Notes: generated by a model from the letters alone, not told the origin. A stretch of DNA of 64,000 nt from Kappaphycus alvarezii (GCA_002205965.3 NADL03000126.1:62001-126000), one strand, 5' to 3'; shown: positions 1 through 11,335, numbered from the stretch's first letter. A program made the numbers and translations.

Positions 1-850
1 TGTTTTCTCTCGCTTCCTCACCCCCCGACCGCGGTACGTACATGTCCCTTCTACGTTGAAAGTCGCTCTGGCTCTACGTCTCGGCATCGCGCTATTCCCT
101 GGATCTACTCGCTGTCCGGTCTGCTCCCGCCGCTCGGCCGACATCGCACCCGTCTTAGATCCAAGCGGTCAACACGCGTTGACCTGCAAATACGAAGACG
201 GAATGACTCGTCGTCATCACATCCTCTGTAACGTTCTTGCCCGCTACTGCAAGGAAGTTTGGATCGTCGCCCCCGTCGAGCATCCTTTCCTCTACCAGGT
301 TCCCAACCCATCTGGGCATTCGAAGTCCCCCGCTCTACGAATGGACATTTTCATACCCGCTGCATACGGGCTTCACAGTACCGATATCGCCGTCGACTTT
401 ACTGTTGCCCACCCCTCCGCCCGCCGCCACATTTCGCCAAGTACGGTTACTGCCGGCGCCGCCGCGACACTCGCAGAGCGCGAGAAACATCGTCATTACG
501 GCACTTACTGCAACCGAAACGATATACTCCTCTCCCCCGTCGGGATTGATATCTATGGCGCCTTGGGCGACGACGGTAAGGCATTTTTCCGCCGCCTTGC
601 TTCCTTCGCTGCTTCCCGTCGCGGTTCCTCCCCTCAACAGGAGCTCCGCGACTTCGTTACCCGTTTTGCATTTAGTCTCTAAATAATGCAGGCGCGACAA
701 GTTTCTACCCGCCGCCCGCATCCGTAGTTAATTTATGAATACCCTCCGAACGCCTCTGTGCGACATTGCACGACAAATAAAGATCTACCACCTACTGCGT
801 ATGCAGCCTAACCCGTACAGTACAGTATGATACTGAAAAAAACAGTACAA
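1..850 (+). mobile_element. 3' end of a family B LINE, cut by the window edge
   Basis: The coding end, a short 3' UTR and an AATAAA signal (76-81 bases into line 701, at 776-781) form the 3' part of a non-LTR retrotransposon. The encoded protein closely matches the C-terminal part of the element at 55.5-59.7 kb on the other strand, so both are one family (B here). The 5' part lies outside the window. The exact 3' terminus is not clear; it probably lies before the GTACAGTACAGTAT word at 815-828. Confidence 0.7.
2..682 (+). CDS. LINE family B ORF2, C-terminal zinc motif and restriction-like endonuclease (5' partial)
   Basis: The frame is open from base 2, so the gene starts upstream of the window. 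The product is the C-terminal part of a LINE polyprotein that nicks target DNA for target-primed reverse transcription. It begins with an ALRLRLG-like segment, then a CPVC pair and GQHALTCKY, followed by TRRHHILCNV, a zinc motif of the C-x2-C...H-x4-C kind. The nuclease follows: RMDIFIP, then DIAVDFTVAHP, then AEREKHRHYG, which fit the spaced D...D-x-T...K pattern of PD-(D/E)XK nucleases of R2/R4/NeSL-type elements. The frame is uninterrupted to a TAA near 682. Family assignment comes from motif order and from the copy at 55.6 kb; function is inferred from the family. Confidence 0.72.
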   Translation, partial: VFSRFLTPRPRYVHVPSTLKVALALRLGIALFPGSTRCPVCSRRSADIAPVLDPSGQHALTCKYEDGMTRRHHILCNVLARYCKEVWIVAPVEHPFLYQVPNPSGHSKSPALRMDIFIPAAYGLHSTDIAVDFTVAHPSARRHISPSTVTAGAAATLAEREKHRHYGTYCNRNDILLSPVGIDIYGALGDDGKAFFRRLASFAASRRGSSPQQELRDFVTRFAFSL

Positions 851-2468
851 AATGCAACGTTTGTCCCCATCATCCTTCGATATTCACTTAGCGGGCGCAA
901 GTTTATTGCATATCAGACTTCGGAAAAACTTTCAAAAAATTAAATCTTTTATAAATTTAGGAGCTGGCTCATGGTCACCATTCCAATCATGCCAAAATTC
1001 CTCGATATTGGATGAAACTTCTTTACTTTCATTTCTTCTGTACGGAGATCAAAAAATCGGTTAAACCCCCGACCGATTCCTTCCAACAAAAAAACTACGC
1101 AGTTAGCTGTATTGGTACACAGAAAAACTTTCATGAGTACTTCAACAAGATACCGAAGAAAGGCAAGTGACCATTTACAAAATGCTCCGATGGATGCAAT
1201 CGGATGTTGCAGTCCCTCCATTAATTTTCGAAGCGCAAGTAACACAGCACAGAAAACGACCGTTCTTTCCAAATAACGAAAGTCCCAACAATTTCCCTCC
1301 ACTAATCACGAAAGAGTACAGAACATCAAACATATTTTCCAGGGGACACAGATTTAAATTTCATAACGCCGTTGTTCGCTTTTCACGAGGACTTCCAGTC
1401 GAAATCCTAGTTTTAAAGGTCTTAACTCTACTCAAACCTTGTCATCACCCACAAAGTGCTGTCCTTCTAACTTGTTGAACCTACAGCCACGATCCTTGAA
1501 CGCCAACTCCATCTCACTTACAACCTCTGTCGCCATGCCGTTACAACACTTTCCTGGCGGTCTCAACGTAATGGCCCCATCACCAATCCTACCATCATCG
1601 CCTTCACTCTGGACAAGTAGACGAACAGATTGCACTGCCCTGGCCTGCAGACCAAATTATAATCCGTATGGCCTCAACGTTTACATCAAAATGAGCAACG
1701 CGCCACGTTTCGTTCTCGGCTTTACCTGTTTTACGTATGATAGCTTGGTCATCCGTCTTCCGGGTCAAGCTATTTATCTATGGATTCTAAACATGGGGCT
1801 AACCGCAAACTTTATCAAGTATCGCCCGCGCCGGAACTCCGCGGAATCTGATTATCGCGGCAAAGTAAAGGAAAATATGGATGATTTGACAAGGTCAGTT
1901 AGCAATCCGGATTGCCGTGTAGAGCTACATCACGACGATACAGGTTCATGGCCCGGGCAGCATTTCCAAGTCGATGCGGTGGTAGGTAAGGTAGTGAGGA
2001 TAACATGTTGACAGTTGATTTGAACATGGTCGTTTGGCGTCAAGAAGCGATTCAATTCGGTGCACAAACAGGGGGTACTGAGTCTGTCGCTACGCAAGGG
2101 CGCGCAGGTGGAATGGAAAACAGTAATATGGCTGCGGAGTCCCGCGGTGATGCGTGGACGTCATGGGGTCATTGCCACCTGTACCATCGGACTGCTCGGA
2201 TCTATTATGGAGGACCAGTCGTATTGGATGGACTAGTCCCAGCTTACAGTATAAGCACGTTCCAAGAGATTGAGAGAGCCTCTTCAGTTTAAATTGTTTG
2301 CAGTTTGCTGACTGCTGTGATCATGTAAGCGAGAAATGTCTATTGATCCAGTTGTAACACGGATAATTGAAGAAGTAAAGAAGTTACTTTGGCTCAAATA
2401 TTTCTTGGCTGGAATGGGCTGCATCTTCAGTTGAATTGCCAACTCACTAATCACGTGGCCATCGCAAT
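851..2468. other. No supported gene; unassigned spacer
   Basis: Open frames exist (949-1302 minus, 1439-2011 plus, 2005-2292 plus), but the first two open on GTG or TTG and none has a recognisable motif or a relative elsewhere in the window. An ATG-started version of the second would begin at about 1535. A short duplicated piece, CCTGCAGAGACT, lies just beyond at about 2570-2605. I cannot assign a function to this stretch. Confidence 0.5.
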
Positions 2469-2520
2469 GGGGAAAGGTTTGGGTGTTTTACTCTTGGAGG
2501 ATATATCCGATCCATCGTAA
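2469..2520 (-). repeat. LINE family A 3' terminal fragment
   Basis: Starts with GGGGAAAGGTTTGGGTG and continues as the reverse complement of the family A 3' UTR (TTACTCTTGGAGGATATATCC). The same block occurs at 2.74, 24.76, 25.28, 26.07, 26.23, 26.34, 26.98, 27.89, 29.32, 29.67 and 60.52 kb. Only the last ~50 bp of the element is present, as expected for strong 5' truncation. Confidence 0.65.
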
Positions 2521-2736
2521 TTGTCGGGTGGCTTCATGTTCATACTTTAAAGCTGCCCTAGCTTTCAGCCCTGCAGAGACTAAATCCCCTAATCCTGCAG
2601 AGACTCGCGGTAGACACATCCCTTATTTTCCCCTCTCAAAGGAAGAATAATCAGAGACTGGATTTCGAGAGTGGGTGAAGAATGGGCCCCTGAGGGAGAA
2701 AACAGCAGCTTAAGAGTTGCGCTTATCCAAACGACA

Positions 2737-3165
2737 GGGGGAAAGGTTTGGGTGTTTTTCGCTTGGAAGATACATCTGATCTATCCCATGGTTTTCCAGA
2801 CAACCACAATCGACTCAAAAAGGCTATACCGACACAGTAATGGAGAAGGAAATACGCTCCCTAAAACGTTACCTTCAGGCCAGCCATCAAGCAGACCGCA
2901 TTGGATATGACGGCTGCTGCAGCGGATATACCTTCCAAGAGTAAAAACCCAAAGGTTCCTCTTTGCATCAAACCCCCCCGAACCTTTCCGTACGTATCCA
3001 ATGCCACGTTCCTTGCGAGGTTATTTAGCACTCCATATGCGCCGGTTGCCACCTTCCAAGAGTGGAGATTGGCACAGGCACGAGCCTACCTCTGGTGGAG
3101 GTCGCGCGAAAGGATTGATATCTTCTCCGCTTTGCATTTCCCAAACGATGGTACATTATGGATTT
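2737..3165 (-). mobile_element. 5'-truncated LINE family A insertion (3' coding end plus 3' UTR)
   Basis: On the minus strand a coding tail (3165 to 2861) runs into a ~125-bp 3' UTR ending in CACCCAAACCTTTCCCCC. The coding tail contains ARNVALDTYGKV and AAAAVISNAVCLMAGL before a TAG at 2861-2863. These match the C-terminus of the 21.5-23.0 kb copy. This copy gives the clearest link between the coding end and the dispersed ~100-bp repeat, and so identifies that repeat as a LINE 3' UTR. The 5' side degrades into sequence resembling 51.2-51.3 kb (TACCTCTGG, GAGTGGAG). Confidence 0.75.
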
Positions 3166-3483
3166 GAAAGCAGTTGCATCAAACCCAGCACCCCTTCCAG
3201 GTATCCTCTCGTCAGTCTTTTACTGTAGGACAAATGATATGATGCCTTAGACTACTCGGCAAAATGATTTGGTAAAGTGCGGAGTTTATATACTGCGAAA
3301 GCTTTTTAAGGCTGAGGGCCAGGGAATGTTTGGAGATAGGTGTTGTGTAAATCAAATAACAGCGACCATGCAGCTTGAAAACGAGAGGTTGATTAATGGG
3401 ACCGCTTTACCACGAGTGATGCCAGCGTATGGTGTCCTGTGAACTGGTGGTGGTAAATCTTTACGGGTTGTGATGGGGTGAAA
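3166..3483. other. Unassigned spacer
   Basis: No open frame with recognisable motifs and no match to other repeats in the window. Confidence 0.4.
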
Positions 3484-3981
3484 ATGACTCTATAGGAAAA
3501 GAAAACGACAAATTACCCGAGGTAAGAGTTGTTGCGAGCGACTAAAGTGCTACGGTAGATGTTACGGCAGTGGGAAGTGCTGCGGTAGGCCTGTCTGCCA
3601 ACTCCCTTTACACTCTATGTTGTGTTTGACTTCGTTTGGTGATCGTCTCACTAGGGCTTGCTGGCTCCCCAAGTACGTCTACCATCTCACGCAGACAGCC
3701 CCTTATATAGAGTTTTCAACCCTCACAATTCGTAGCACCAATACAGTACCTGTGTATGTGTCCTAATGGCACCGCTACAGTACGGTGCAAAGTCCCCGTC
3801 TAAAAATAATTGAAAATACAATTGTAACAGTGACAGCGCAGTCAGCGCAGCCAACGCAGAATGCCAGCCCATCCATCTCATCCAGCACAGTATGCAAGCG
3901 AAGCTAACGCAGAATGCCAGCGCAGCCAGCGCAGCATGCTAACCTATCCAGCGCAGCGTGCACAAATTTTCATTGACAACA
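3484..3981 (-). repeat. LTR of gypsy G1 (diverged)
   Basis: Matches the LTRs of G3 along its length: GCGAGCGACTAAAGTGCTA, the TATA-containing segment CCCCTTATATAGAG, CAATACAGTACCTGTG, and CAGCGCAGC-rich imperfect repeats. In the element's own direction the TATA box reads CTATATAAGGGG. Ends are approximate because the TG/CA termini have decayed. Confidence 0.7.
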
Positions 3982-4493
3982 TGGCCTCTCGCTCGGAACG
4001 AACGTCCCGGCTCGTCGTTTTTCTTCTTCTGTTTTCGTTATTTTTCACTGTCTTATTGATAAAATGCACGGCCTTTCAAACGGGTACGTATGCAACTGAT
4101 TACCAATATGATGCTCCAAAGAGTACGTTTGCATTACTGGTACCTCACTTTGTAGTATAGCCTCATGTATTGGTTTGATAACACCGAGATGGGGTTGAGT
4201 ACATTCTTCATTCGAGACTCTTCCGAATCTTCCAAGAGTGAAAAAATCTATGTGATCTGCAAACTCTACGGAAGATGCTGGAGGAATGAATGCCTATAAG
4301 AAAATGATACATGCATCATCAGAAATGAATCTCCGTAAGATAAATGCGGCCATATAGTCCCCAAAACAGAAAAAGATGCTCATCAATAATTAATAAATGA
4401 CCTGCTCATCGTTCGGGTCCTCGGATATATTGCGCAACCTAAAAGATAATCTCCTTCTAGCGACCGTATGCTGTGCATGGTTGCGAATGAGAG

Positions 4494-4913
4494 CTAGAGA
4501 TTAATGTGTGCGGTTTTTCCCGATGAATGGTCGTGACCAGTTCCTAATGTACTGGGACCTGCACGAGGTTCTCTCGGGGGCCGACCAGAACCTCTTCTAG
4601 GCGCTTTTTTGTCTGCGGAAGGTCCTCTATGGGTCATCATCACTTGCTTCAGAAGGATCCTCGCCACCCTCAACGTTCTCATTTTGTGGCGGAGAAACAT
4701 AAGGTTCCCAAGAGGATATGGAACCAATCCATATTCTGTATCCGCCTCCAACTCATAGCCTCTGCTTGATATCTCATTGTTCTCTTTCAGAAACACGTAC
4801 ACGCTTCTTACAACTTTTAGGTAGTAGAAAGATAGAATTTCTTCTAGAACGATCCCATACCTTTCGATTGAGTAGTGGTACATGATTTGCACGAATTCAG
4901 GACCAGACTCCAA
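4494..4913 (-). pseudogene. Gypsy extra C-terminal ORF (post-integrase), broken copy
   Basis: The minus-strand frame contains ESGPEFVQIMYHYSIERYG, then YELEADTEYGLVPYPLGNL. It lines up with a longer open frame in G2 (10518-11108), which has EAGPEFVEVVYNYSMGRYG and DIEYRLVLYPLWEP. It lies between integrase and the 3' LTR. I do not recognise the domain. The frame runs past the conserved part into a low-complexity tail (RPPREPRAGP) that is probably read-through. Confidence 0.55.
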
Positions 4914-5209
4914 GAACCGCTCATTTTTGAATTAAAAAAATACCCGTAACAGTAGATTTTATTCTTATCCTGAAAGGTGTAGACTATTGATCGTGCAGAA
5001 TCTTAGACAGGTGTTAATAAAATAGTGAATAATCACATGTAACTACGAGTCTTCTGGCGAAAATATCCTGATCCATTCCCAAGTTCTCTTTCCTCCGATC
5101 AGAATCGTCCTGTAATTATGAAGAAAAATGTTCTTTGGGTACACATTTGGTGCAATTATAAAGACCTTTCCGCCATTTCTTGGTACGGGATGAGACAAAG
5201 ACCATGGAT

Positions 5210-6180
5210 AGCTCTCCTAGATTTCTTTCTTGAGCTCGAGCGGAGTTCGTAGTGCGGGTGTCTCGCTTTGATAACTACACATGGAATGGAGTACTTCGTT
5301 TCGAATGCTGGCCATCTGACTGCATGTTACAACGCCTTTCCGTGGATTATGAGAACTTTCGAACCGACTATAAATGTCCGAACTTGCGCATCCCACTGAC
5401 TTACTTCCGATGGCAAGGCCGCAGGCTCCGCTTTCCAATTACAGACAGATAGTAATTCTACTTCTCTTGAATCCTCACTTAGCTTATTTTCTTGAGAGAG
5501 CGCATCTTTTTTTATCTTTCTTGGACCTTTTCCGTACATTAGCTCAAAAGGAGAATGTCCCTCTACCCTTTTCCTCCTTCTATATCCATAAAGGACCTTC
5601 GAAATTGCTTCTTCCCATTCCATGCTGCTACCTGCTATACTCTTGGATGTCGCTCTCTTCTTCTTTCCTACCATTCTTTCTACTCTGCCGTTAGACATTA
5701 GAGCATAAGCAAGAACCGTTTTGCAATGAATTCCCCGTTTTTCCGTGAGCCTGGTAAGTACTGTTGCTGTAAACCAAGGGCCCTATCTGAAATTAGCCTT
5801 TTAGGGAGACCAAAGTGTTCTATAATTTGTACCTAGACAAATTTCAGAACTACTTCCGCGGTGGCGTCCTTGACGGGTATTGGTATAGGCCAGTCAATAA
5901 ATTGCTCCACTCCAATTAGGATGTATTTATTTCCAGTGGAAGTTTCTCTAGTAGGCCCCACAAAGTCAACGTAGAAACGCTCAAACATAGCGGAGATTGG
6001 AAATTTCAGTGCGGAATTGTACTTTCAAGTGGGCGTTAGCTTTTGGCAACCATCGCAACTCTGCAAAACTTCGAAGGCGTCTTTATGAAGGCCAGACCAC
6101 CGCAATCTGTCCGTGATGAACTGCTTTGTCGTATCCAGGTCCTAGTGACCGATTCAATCGGGGAAGGTCCTTAGAATCTT
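5210..6180 (-). pseudogene. Gypsy G1 integrase remnant
   Basis: Integrase joins retrotransposon cDNA to host DNA. On the minus strand the zinc-binding part (about 6180-6040) reads DLDTTKQFITDRLRWSG...LQSCDGCQKL in one frame, matching the G3 finger. The core ends with MSNGRVERMVG, which contains the third acidic residue, at about 5690. Then come KVLYGYRRRKRVEGHSPFEL and MYGKGPR (to about 5510), the usual Ty3/gypsy integrase C-terminal block. This block is missing from G3. Several frame changes and stops show that it is dead. Confidence 0.72.
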
Positions 6181-6229
6181 ACTGCGCTTCTCTGGCGGTG
6201 GAACTAACAGGAGGCTTGATTTGGTCCGT

Positions 6230-7085
6230 CGGAACAATCTCCCTTCCCAAAAGAAAAATGCCGTTTGCTTCCTCCGAACCCAATCCTTATATTTTGGGTC
6301 TACTGTTCTTATCTCCAAGTCGTTAAAAACATGAACTAGGGCCGTACGATTGGCCTCATGGGTGTTTTGCGATGTTTTCTGTACTTCAATCGTACCTATG
6401 AAATCTTCATCAAGGCCTTTTTCCGGGTTTCGGTCTTCTCCCAGACAGAGAAAGGGAGACGACCGGTTGATTCTCCCGCCCAGATCTTTATGTCGAACCT
6501 GTACTCCGCGTAAAAGTCAAGTCGCTTTGACAACCGGTGTTACACGTCCTTCTTTTGAAATGCTGTTTTGGTAGCCTAGTGATCAGTCACCAAATAAAAC
6601 TTTTCGAAGGACAAAATATATACCTAAAATCTCTTCAAAGCGAAAACTACCGCCAAGTACTCATTCTCGCACATAGAATATCTTCACTTCGCTTCGTTCA
6701 ATGTTCTGCTTGCAAGCTGGACTGGGTGTGATCTACTCCTTTCATCCTTCTGGGACAGAAATGCTCCAAAAGCATGGTCTGAAGCACCTTTTTCTACTAT
6801 AAAAGGAACGTTTAAATCAGGATACATGAGAACCGAAGGGGCCCAAAGCTTTTCCTTAAGATCCTCAAAGGCCATTTGCATGTCTTGGTTCCACCTGAAG
6901 TTTCCATTTTGTGACGTCCCAGAATGAAAAGGGCCGCTATTTTCGCGAGATTCTTAATGAACTTCCTGGAGTATGCAAAGAAAATCATATGTTTTTTACT
7001 TAGATTTTCACGTGACTTAACCGTAGAAAATTTCGGAACTAAGTACACTACAAAAGTACTGTTTATTTTGAATCTTGGACACACT
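6230..7085 (-). pseudogene. Gypsy G1 reverse transcriptase end and RNase H remnant
   Basis: Minus-strand pieces read YSRKFIKNLAKIAAL (RT thumb/connection) and then AFEDLKEKLWAPSVLMYPD, FIVEKGASDHAFGAFLSQKD and VQLASRTLNEAK. These match the RNase H start of G3, VVETDASERSLGAVLSQKD. The usual catalytic D of ETDAS has become EKGAS here, so this copy has lost an RNase H active-site residue. The remainder, down to 6230, is frame-broken. Confidence 0.72.
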
Positions 7086-9309
7086 ATTTAATTAGTTTCG
7101 CTTTTCGCACATGACGATTTCGATAAAGAATACTGTATTTCGTTACCTGTGGATGTCATGGTTGTATGTTTTGGAAAATGTGATCGAAGATCTCCATATC
7201 TATATCATTATCTAGAAAAGCGGATGCATAGCTTCAAGTACGCACTTACTTTGCAGAAAACTTTTATTATGAGAATTCAAGCATAAATATACTAATTTCA
7301 CAGCTGGGATTCATCATTTTGCTATGCGATGACTCAATTGTATACTTTTGTTGAAAAATAGCAGCCCCAAATATATTCTTTTTTTGCAGTCTATTTTTTC
7401 AAGGAATATTGTCATTTCTCTACTGCATTCCGTTTTCGCTAGAAGCATGAGCATTGCTCGGTACAGATCCACCTTTTTCTCATATGGCCCTATTTGTTCA
7501 CTAACCCCAATCAAATTTCCAAGAAATACAGCTACTCAAGAAGCACATGAAAAGTCTGTATTTTCAAAAAAAAGGACTTTTTGCAGTTATTTCTGATATA
7601 ATTGATGATCTGACCAATATTTTTCAAGCATTTGCTTTGTACCTATTGTACTGTACTCGACAAACCGTTCATTCATCAATGTACAATCCTTGACTTTCAA
7701 GACATTTCTATCTCTCGTTTCAACTTGGAAAGCATTTAGGTAACTGTAAGCTGTTTCACATAGATATTTTATAGCAATAAAGTAAATTGCACAGCTCAGA
7801 AGTCAAACCTAGTGACATTCATTGTACATTACTTCGTGTAAAACAAAAATTATCTTCTACGAAAAACTCGGCGTTAGCATCTATCTGCAAATGCGTCTTT
7901 CCTGTTGACTGGCCTCTCGTGTAACGTCCAGTAGAGAGTTGATTATACTTTTTTACATTTTTGAGGGTATATTTTGCTTTAACAGATCCTTGTTGTCCTA
8001 TTTGTTTTAGCCAACTTTTCTAGTACAATTAATAAACGTCGCTTTTCTTAAGTTTATCCAATGGTTCTAGTATTTATAGCTTTATAATCTTATTACGTGC
8101 TGGTTCCTTTTTATGGATTTTCACTACATGCATCCAATGAAACACTGAGGTATGAAAAGGGGGAAAATGGAAGATTTTATTGATTACAGCTTTAAGACGG
8201 CTATCGTCCGGACTACAGGGTCAGATCTTTTTATTAGAGAGTCCTAGAAGGATTGGTAGTCAGGTTTGACGACCTCATAAGGCTTCTTTGAGGCCAAACG
8301 TAAGGTACTCTGCGTATGAAATGATATGAAATATGATTTGGCTACAGCTAATATATCTATAAAAGTATGAAAAGCACCCCACCCCCTACGTAGTTGTGGC
8401 TGCAGTTGGTGGGCACGTGTTTTTCTTCAACTTCAGAGCTATTCTAGTTGTAGAAAGTCAGATTCCAAGTTCATACATGGCTAAAGCGAGTTTCAAAGCA
8501 AATATTTTCCTTCCTGGAAACCTCTGGAGGTAGCAAAAGATTTATTAGGGTGTATTGATTTCTCTGTCAACGTTGATTGAGTCATTACTAACAAAATTGC
8601 TTCCATCAAACAGTGTTACCGTTTCGCCTCCTGTTTGCCACGTATACTTTGATCTTCTTTCTCCTGTGACCTGCGGAGTTCCTCCAAATTCCGGTGCTCT
8701 GACTCATCCTCGCGTCTCTGTTATTCTGTATCATCGAAAAATTCACCATCGAGAGCAAATCGTCCCAAACACGTTAGGAATTTAACTCTTGGTTTTGCAA
8801 AAGGCAGTCAAGGTGATTGGCTCCGTCAACAAGGGGTCGTATGGGAACATTTTGGCACGGATGGAGCCGATTATGGAGAAGATTTCGATGTCATGCCACA
8901 GTACTCTTGCGATTTCCTATCTTGGGTGTCCGTAGCAGTCGGTATTGTAGCTATTAACTCCACTTATTCATCACCACAGACAATGCCGGCGTTATTTTAT
9001 GCAAACGAGAATCAATTTTGCCCAAAAATTGTCTTCAGGAATAATAGGATCACTTGTTTGTATTTGTTTCCAGTGCATGTGTGCCCATTTTATCTTAAGA
9101 TTGTCAACTATCATATGCTGATCTCGAAACCCTTCGAATGCTCGGCGAGTGCCGCTCAGCAACATCAGCGCAAGGGGAACATATTTTCAAGTACATCTAC
9201 TAAATTATTTATCCCCGGTTGCGTCCATACAGAATACCGCTCAGCTGATGGCTTGTAAGATTACTTAAACCTTTTCCTGTACACAATTCCGAAGACGGAA
9301 TATGGTGAA
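7086..9309. other. AT-rich unassigned stretch
   Basis: No gene I can support. A block at 8205-8300 (AGATCTTTTTATTAGAGAG ... GACGACCTCATAAGGC) resembles 13390-13465 next to the G2 LTR, so it is probably a remnant of that LTR or a linked repeat. Segments at 8550-9250 have coding-like open patches on both strands, with no recognisable motif. Confidence 0.45.
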
Positions 9310-9445
9310 AGTGATCTGCCGACAGGCTTCGAGCCAGCCATTTAGGCACATGACTCACATTACCCCTTATCCTGAGAATGTCTAGCATACACTGGGAGAT
9401 AGCCGACGAGCACTTTTCAAAAATTAAAGAACCAAAATCAATTTA
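9310..9445 (+). repeat. LINE family A-type 3' end, variant UTR
   Basis: CAGGCTTCGAGCCAGCCATT, then CACATTACC, GTCTAGCATACAC, and CTTTTCAAAAATTAAAGAACC also occur at 27627-27752 on the same strand, where they follow the conserved coding word TAVMSNASCLLAG. The last part recurs inverted at 25092-25150. It is therefore a 3' UTR variant of a family A-like LINE. Confidence 0.6.
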
Positions 9446-9583
9446 ATTCCGAAGATTTGTGCTAGAGGCAAAGGTAAACCATATCCGTTTATACTGTTTT
9501 TATGTGGTGGTGTGGGCTTATTTCCATATTTTGGGCCTCTCGGGTTCCTTTATGGCTGGCGTTAACCGATTTTCTAGGTTGGC

Positions 9584-9960
9584 TGATAGGAGTAAATCGT
9601 CGGGAGAGGATATAATTAGAACCAACTACCCCAAGAAGGAAGTTTTACAAGCGAGAAATTTTTTGCTATGGTATATTTGGATGAACAAAAAGGAGTGGAT
9701 GAGGAAGATAATTGAGAGGGCTAAAACCGAGTATAGAAGTGGTAGGGTCTACCATTGATGCTCTGTGACCAGCATAGGCAAATTTTTCCTTGGTTCTGAA
9801 GTTGACTTTCAACTTCCTACTACTCGGGACTTAACTTGAAGTTGTATGCCAACTTGCTTGACATCCAAAAGAGAACGCAGTTTACTCAGCTCATATGGAA
9901 TTTTTGGCTAATCCTAAAATCTTAAAGAAACATACTAAAAACCATAAAATGAATCAAATG
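9584..9960 (-). repeat. G2 3' LTR
   Basis: Begins TGATAGGAGTAAATCGTCGGG. It matches 12980-13335 closely, including AACCAACTACCCCAAGAAG, GTCTACCA, GACTTTCAACTT and GCAGTTTACTCAGCT. It is also related to the first half of the G3 LTR (TGATAGGGGTAAATCGGCGG). The right end is uncertain; TAATATCA at 9993-10000 is a possible terminus. Confidence 0.65.
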
Positions 9961-10517
9961 GAATCGTGAGAGCGAGGAAGACTAACAGCAGATAATATCA
10001 GGATAAATATCTAGATTTTTCCCACAATATCTTAATACTCTATATCAGAGTCAAACAACTCCCCAAAATCTCCATTACACCCAGGCAATCCACACAAATA
10101 TCCGCGAGTGGCTTAGAATTCTCCTTTGCCTCCTGTGAAATATCTAGACCAGTGAGAATGCCCCCATCCGGTTTCAGAGTCGGGACCACTTGGTTCAGAA
10201 ACAAGTATCTGAAGGAGTAAAAACTGGCAAAATAAGGACTGAGTCCTCATGAGTAAGGTGCGCCCCATGAATTCTTTGGAAGCACATGCAAATAATAATG
10301 GAAAAAAAGGAAACTGCTTCTCCTTTTCGAGGGTCCTCTGTCATTTCGCGAAGCCAACGTCTATTTGGTATCCCTTCAATAATTAAGGATGCATCGTTTC
10401 CCTCCAAGAGACTAGGCTGTGTTTGGGGTGCTCTCCTTGGTGATATCCCTCGTTGCTCTCGACGCCTTGCCCTTTTCGATGATCTACCCCGATCACTTGA
10501 TGGTCCTGCTCATATCA

Positions 10518-11108
10518 TCATGAAGTCTCGGGAGTATCTTGGTTTTCAGCTGAGATCTTGTTCCTAAGCGGAGAAATGTAAGGTTCCCATAGGGGATACA
10601 GGACAAGTCTATATTCGATATCAAGGGGTAAGGCGTAACCTTCCAGTTGCACATCTTGGTTGTTTTGGAGAAATACGTAAATCGGGCGGATAACGTTCAG
10701 ATAGGTTTGCGACAATTCTCCGATAGCTACCTTCCCATACCTTCCCATAGAGTAATTATATACTACCTCCACAAACTCTGGACCTGCTTCCGTGAAACCT
10801 CCGTTTAGGAATGAAAACAGAACTCTTATTGATAGTCGTAAATCTTCTTCAAGTAGCAATTGGCCGTTCAACGTACGAAAAAATAGGCATATGATAACGC
10901 ATAAATGGACGATTACGTGGAATTCGTAGTAGTCCCGCGTAATCGAGATGATCCATTCCCAGGCCCTTTTTCCTCCCATAGGAATCTTTCTATAGTTAAA
11001 GATGAGTATGCTCCGTGGTTGCGCATAGTCCTGTATGAGATGGAATTCCTCAGGCCTCTGATGGTAAGGGACCAGATGACGTGCATGGGTGGCCCTCTTT
11101 GATCTCAT
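10518..11108 (-). CDS. Gypsy G2 extra C-terminal ORF of unknown function
   Basis: An open frame of 196 residues lies between the integrase C-terminal remnant and the 3' LTR. It carries HLVPYHQRPEEFHLIQDYAQ, KRAWEWIISITRDYYEFHV, a hydrophobic patch VHLCVIICLFF, then EAGPEFVEVVYNYSMGRYG and DIEYRLVLYPLWEP. The second half is conserved in G1 (4494-4913). In location it resembles the extra ORFs that some Ty3/gypsy and copia lineages carry after integrase, but I do not recognise the fold. That it stays open while neighbouring frames are broken is notable. It is absent from G3. Confidence 0.5.
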   Translation of the reverse strand: MRSKRATHARHLVPYHQRPEEFHLIQDYAQPRSILIFNYRKIPMGGKRAWEWIISITRDYYEFHVIVHLCVIICLFFRTLNGQLLLEEDLRLSIRVLFSFLNGGFTEAGPEFVEVVYNYSMGRYGKVAIGELSQTYLNVIRPIYVFLQNNQDVQLEGYALPLDIEYRLVLYPLWEPYISPLRNKISAENQDTPETS

Positions 11109-11335
11109 CCCTGAGCTTGAAAAGAGCTTATAATGCGGGTGATTTTCCTCCGTGACGATGCAAGGGTTCGAGTACTTTGTTTGGAAGGCCGGCCACCCTC
11201 ACAGCCTGTTGCATTACTTTCCCATGTACTACAAGTACTCTACAGCCGACTGAAAATGTTCGGACTGGAGGCTCTGCACCTTCATTTTTTGTCTGCGTTA
11301 ACGCGCGGTGTGATCTCAGCCTTCAGTGGCTAGCT
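11100..11335 (-). pseudogene. G2 integrase C-terminal remnant and deletion junction
   Basis: The sequence follows G1 5210-5410 in order (GAGTACTT, GGCCACCCTCACAGCC, CTGCATGTTACAA-like words) and then switches, at about 11330, to sequence matching G3 at 33710 (CATGCAATTACTTCG ... GTTAACATGTCGGATATTTT). In G3 those two regions are separated by all of RT, RNase H and integrase. This marks the breakpoint of the pol deletion. Confidence 0.6.

Larger units (their letters stand above)
3484..7085 (-). mobile_element. Decayed Ty3/gypsy element G1, 3' half
   Basis: Read on the minus strand, order from the 5' side is reverse transcriptase end (about 7000-6880), RNase H (6880-6230), integrase zinc finger, core and C-terminus (6180-5210), an extra C-terminal ORF (4913-4494) and a 3' LTR (3981-3484). 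Each part matches G3 (30.9-36.6 kb) or G2 (9.6-13.3 kb). There is no gag, protease or 5' LTR; the element stops near 7085, where AT-rich unrelated DNA begins. Many stops and shifts make it inactive. Confidence 0.75.

Noticed and set aside
2469..2840. Dispersed ~100-bp repeat as a SINE or MITE
   Set aside because: It is contiguous with a LINE coding end in two independent copies, and no terminal inverted repeats or tRNA-like promoter are seen.
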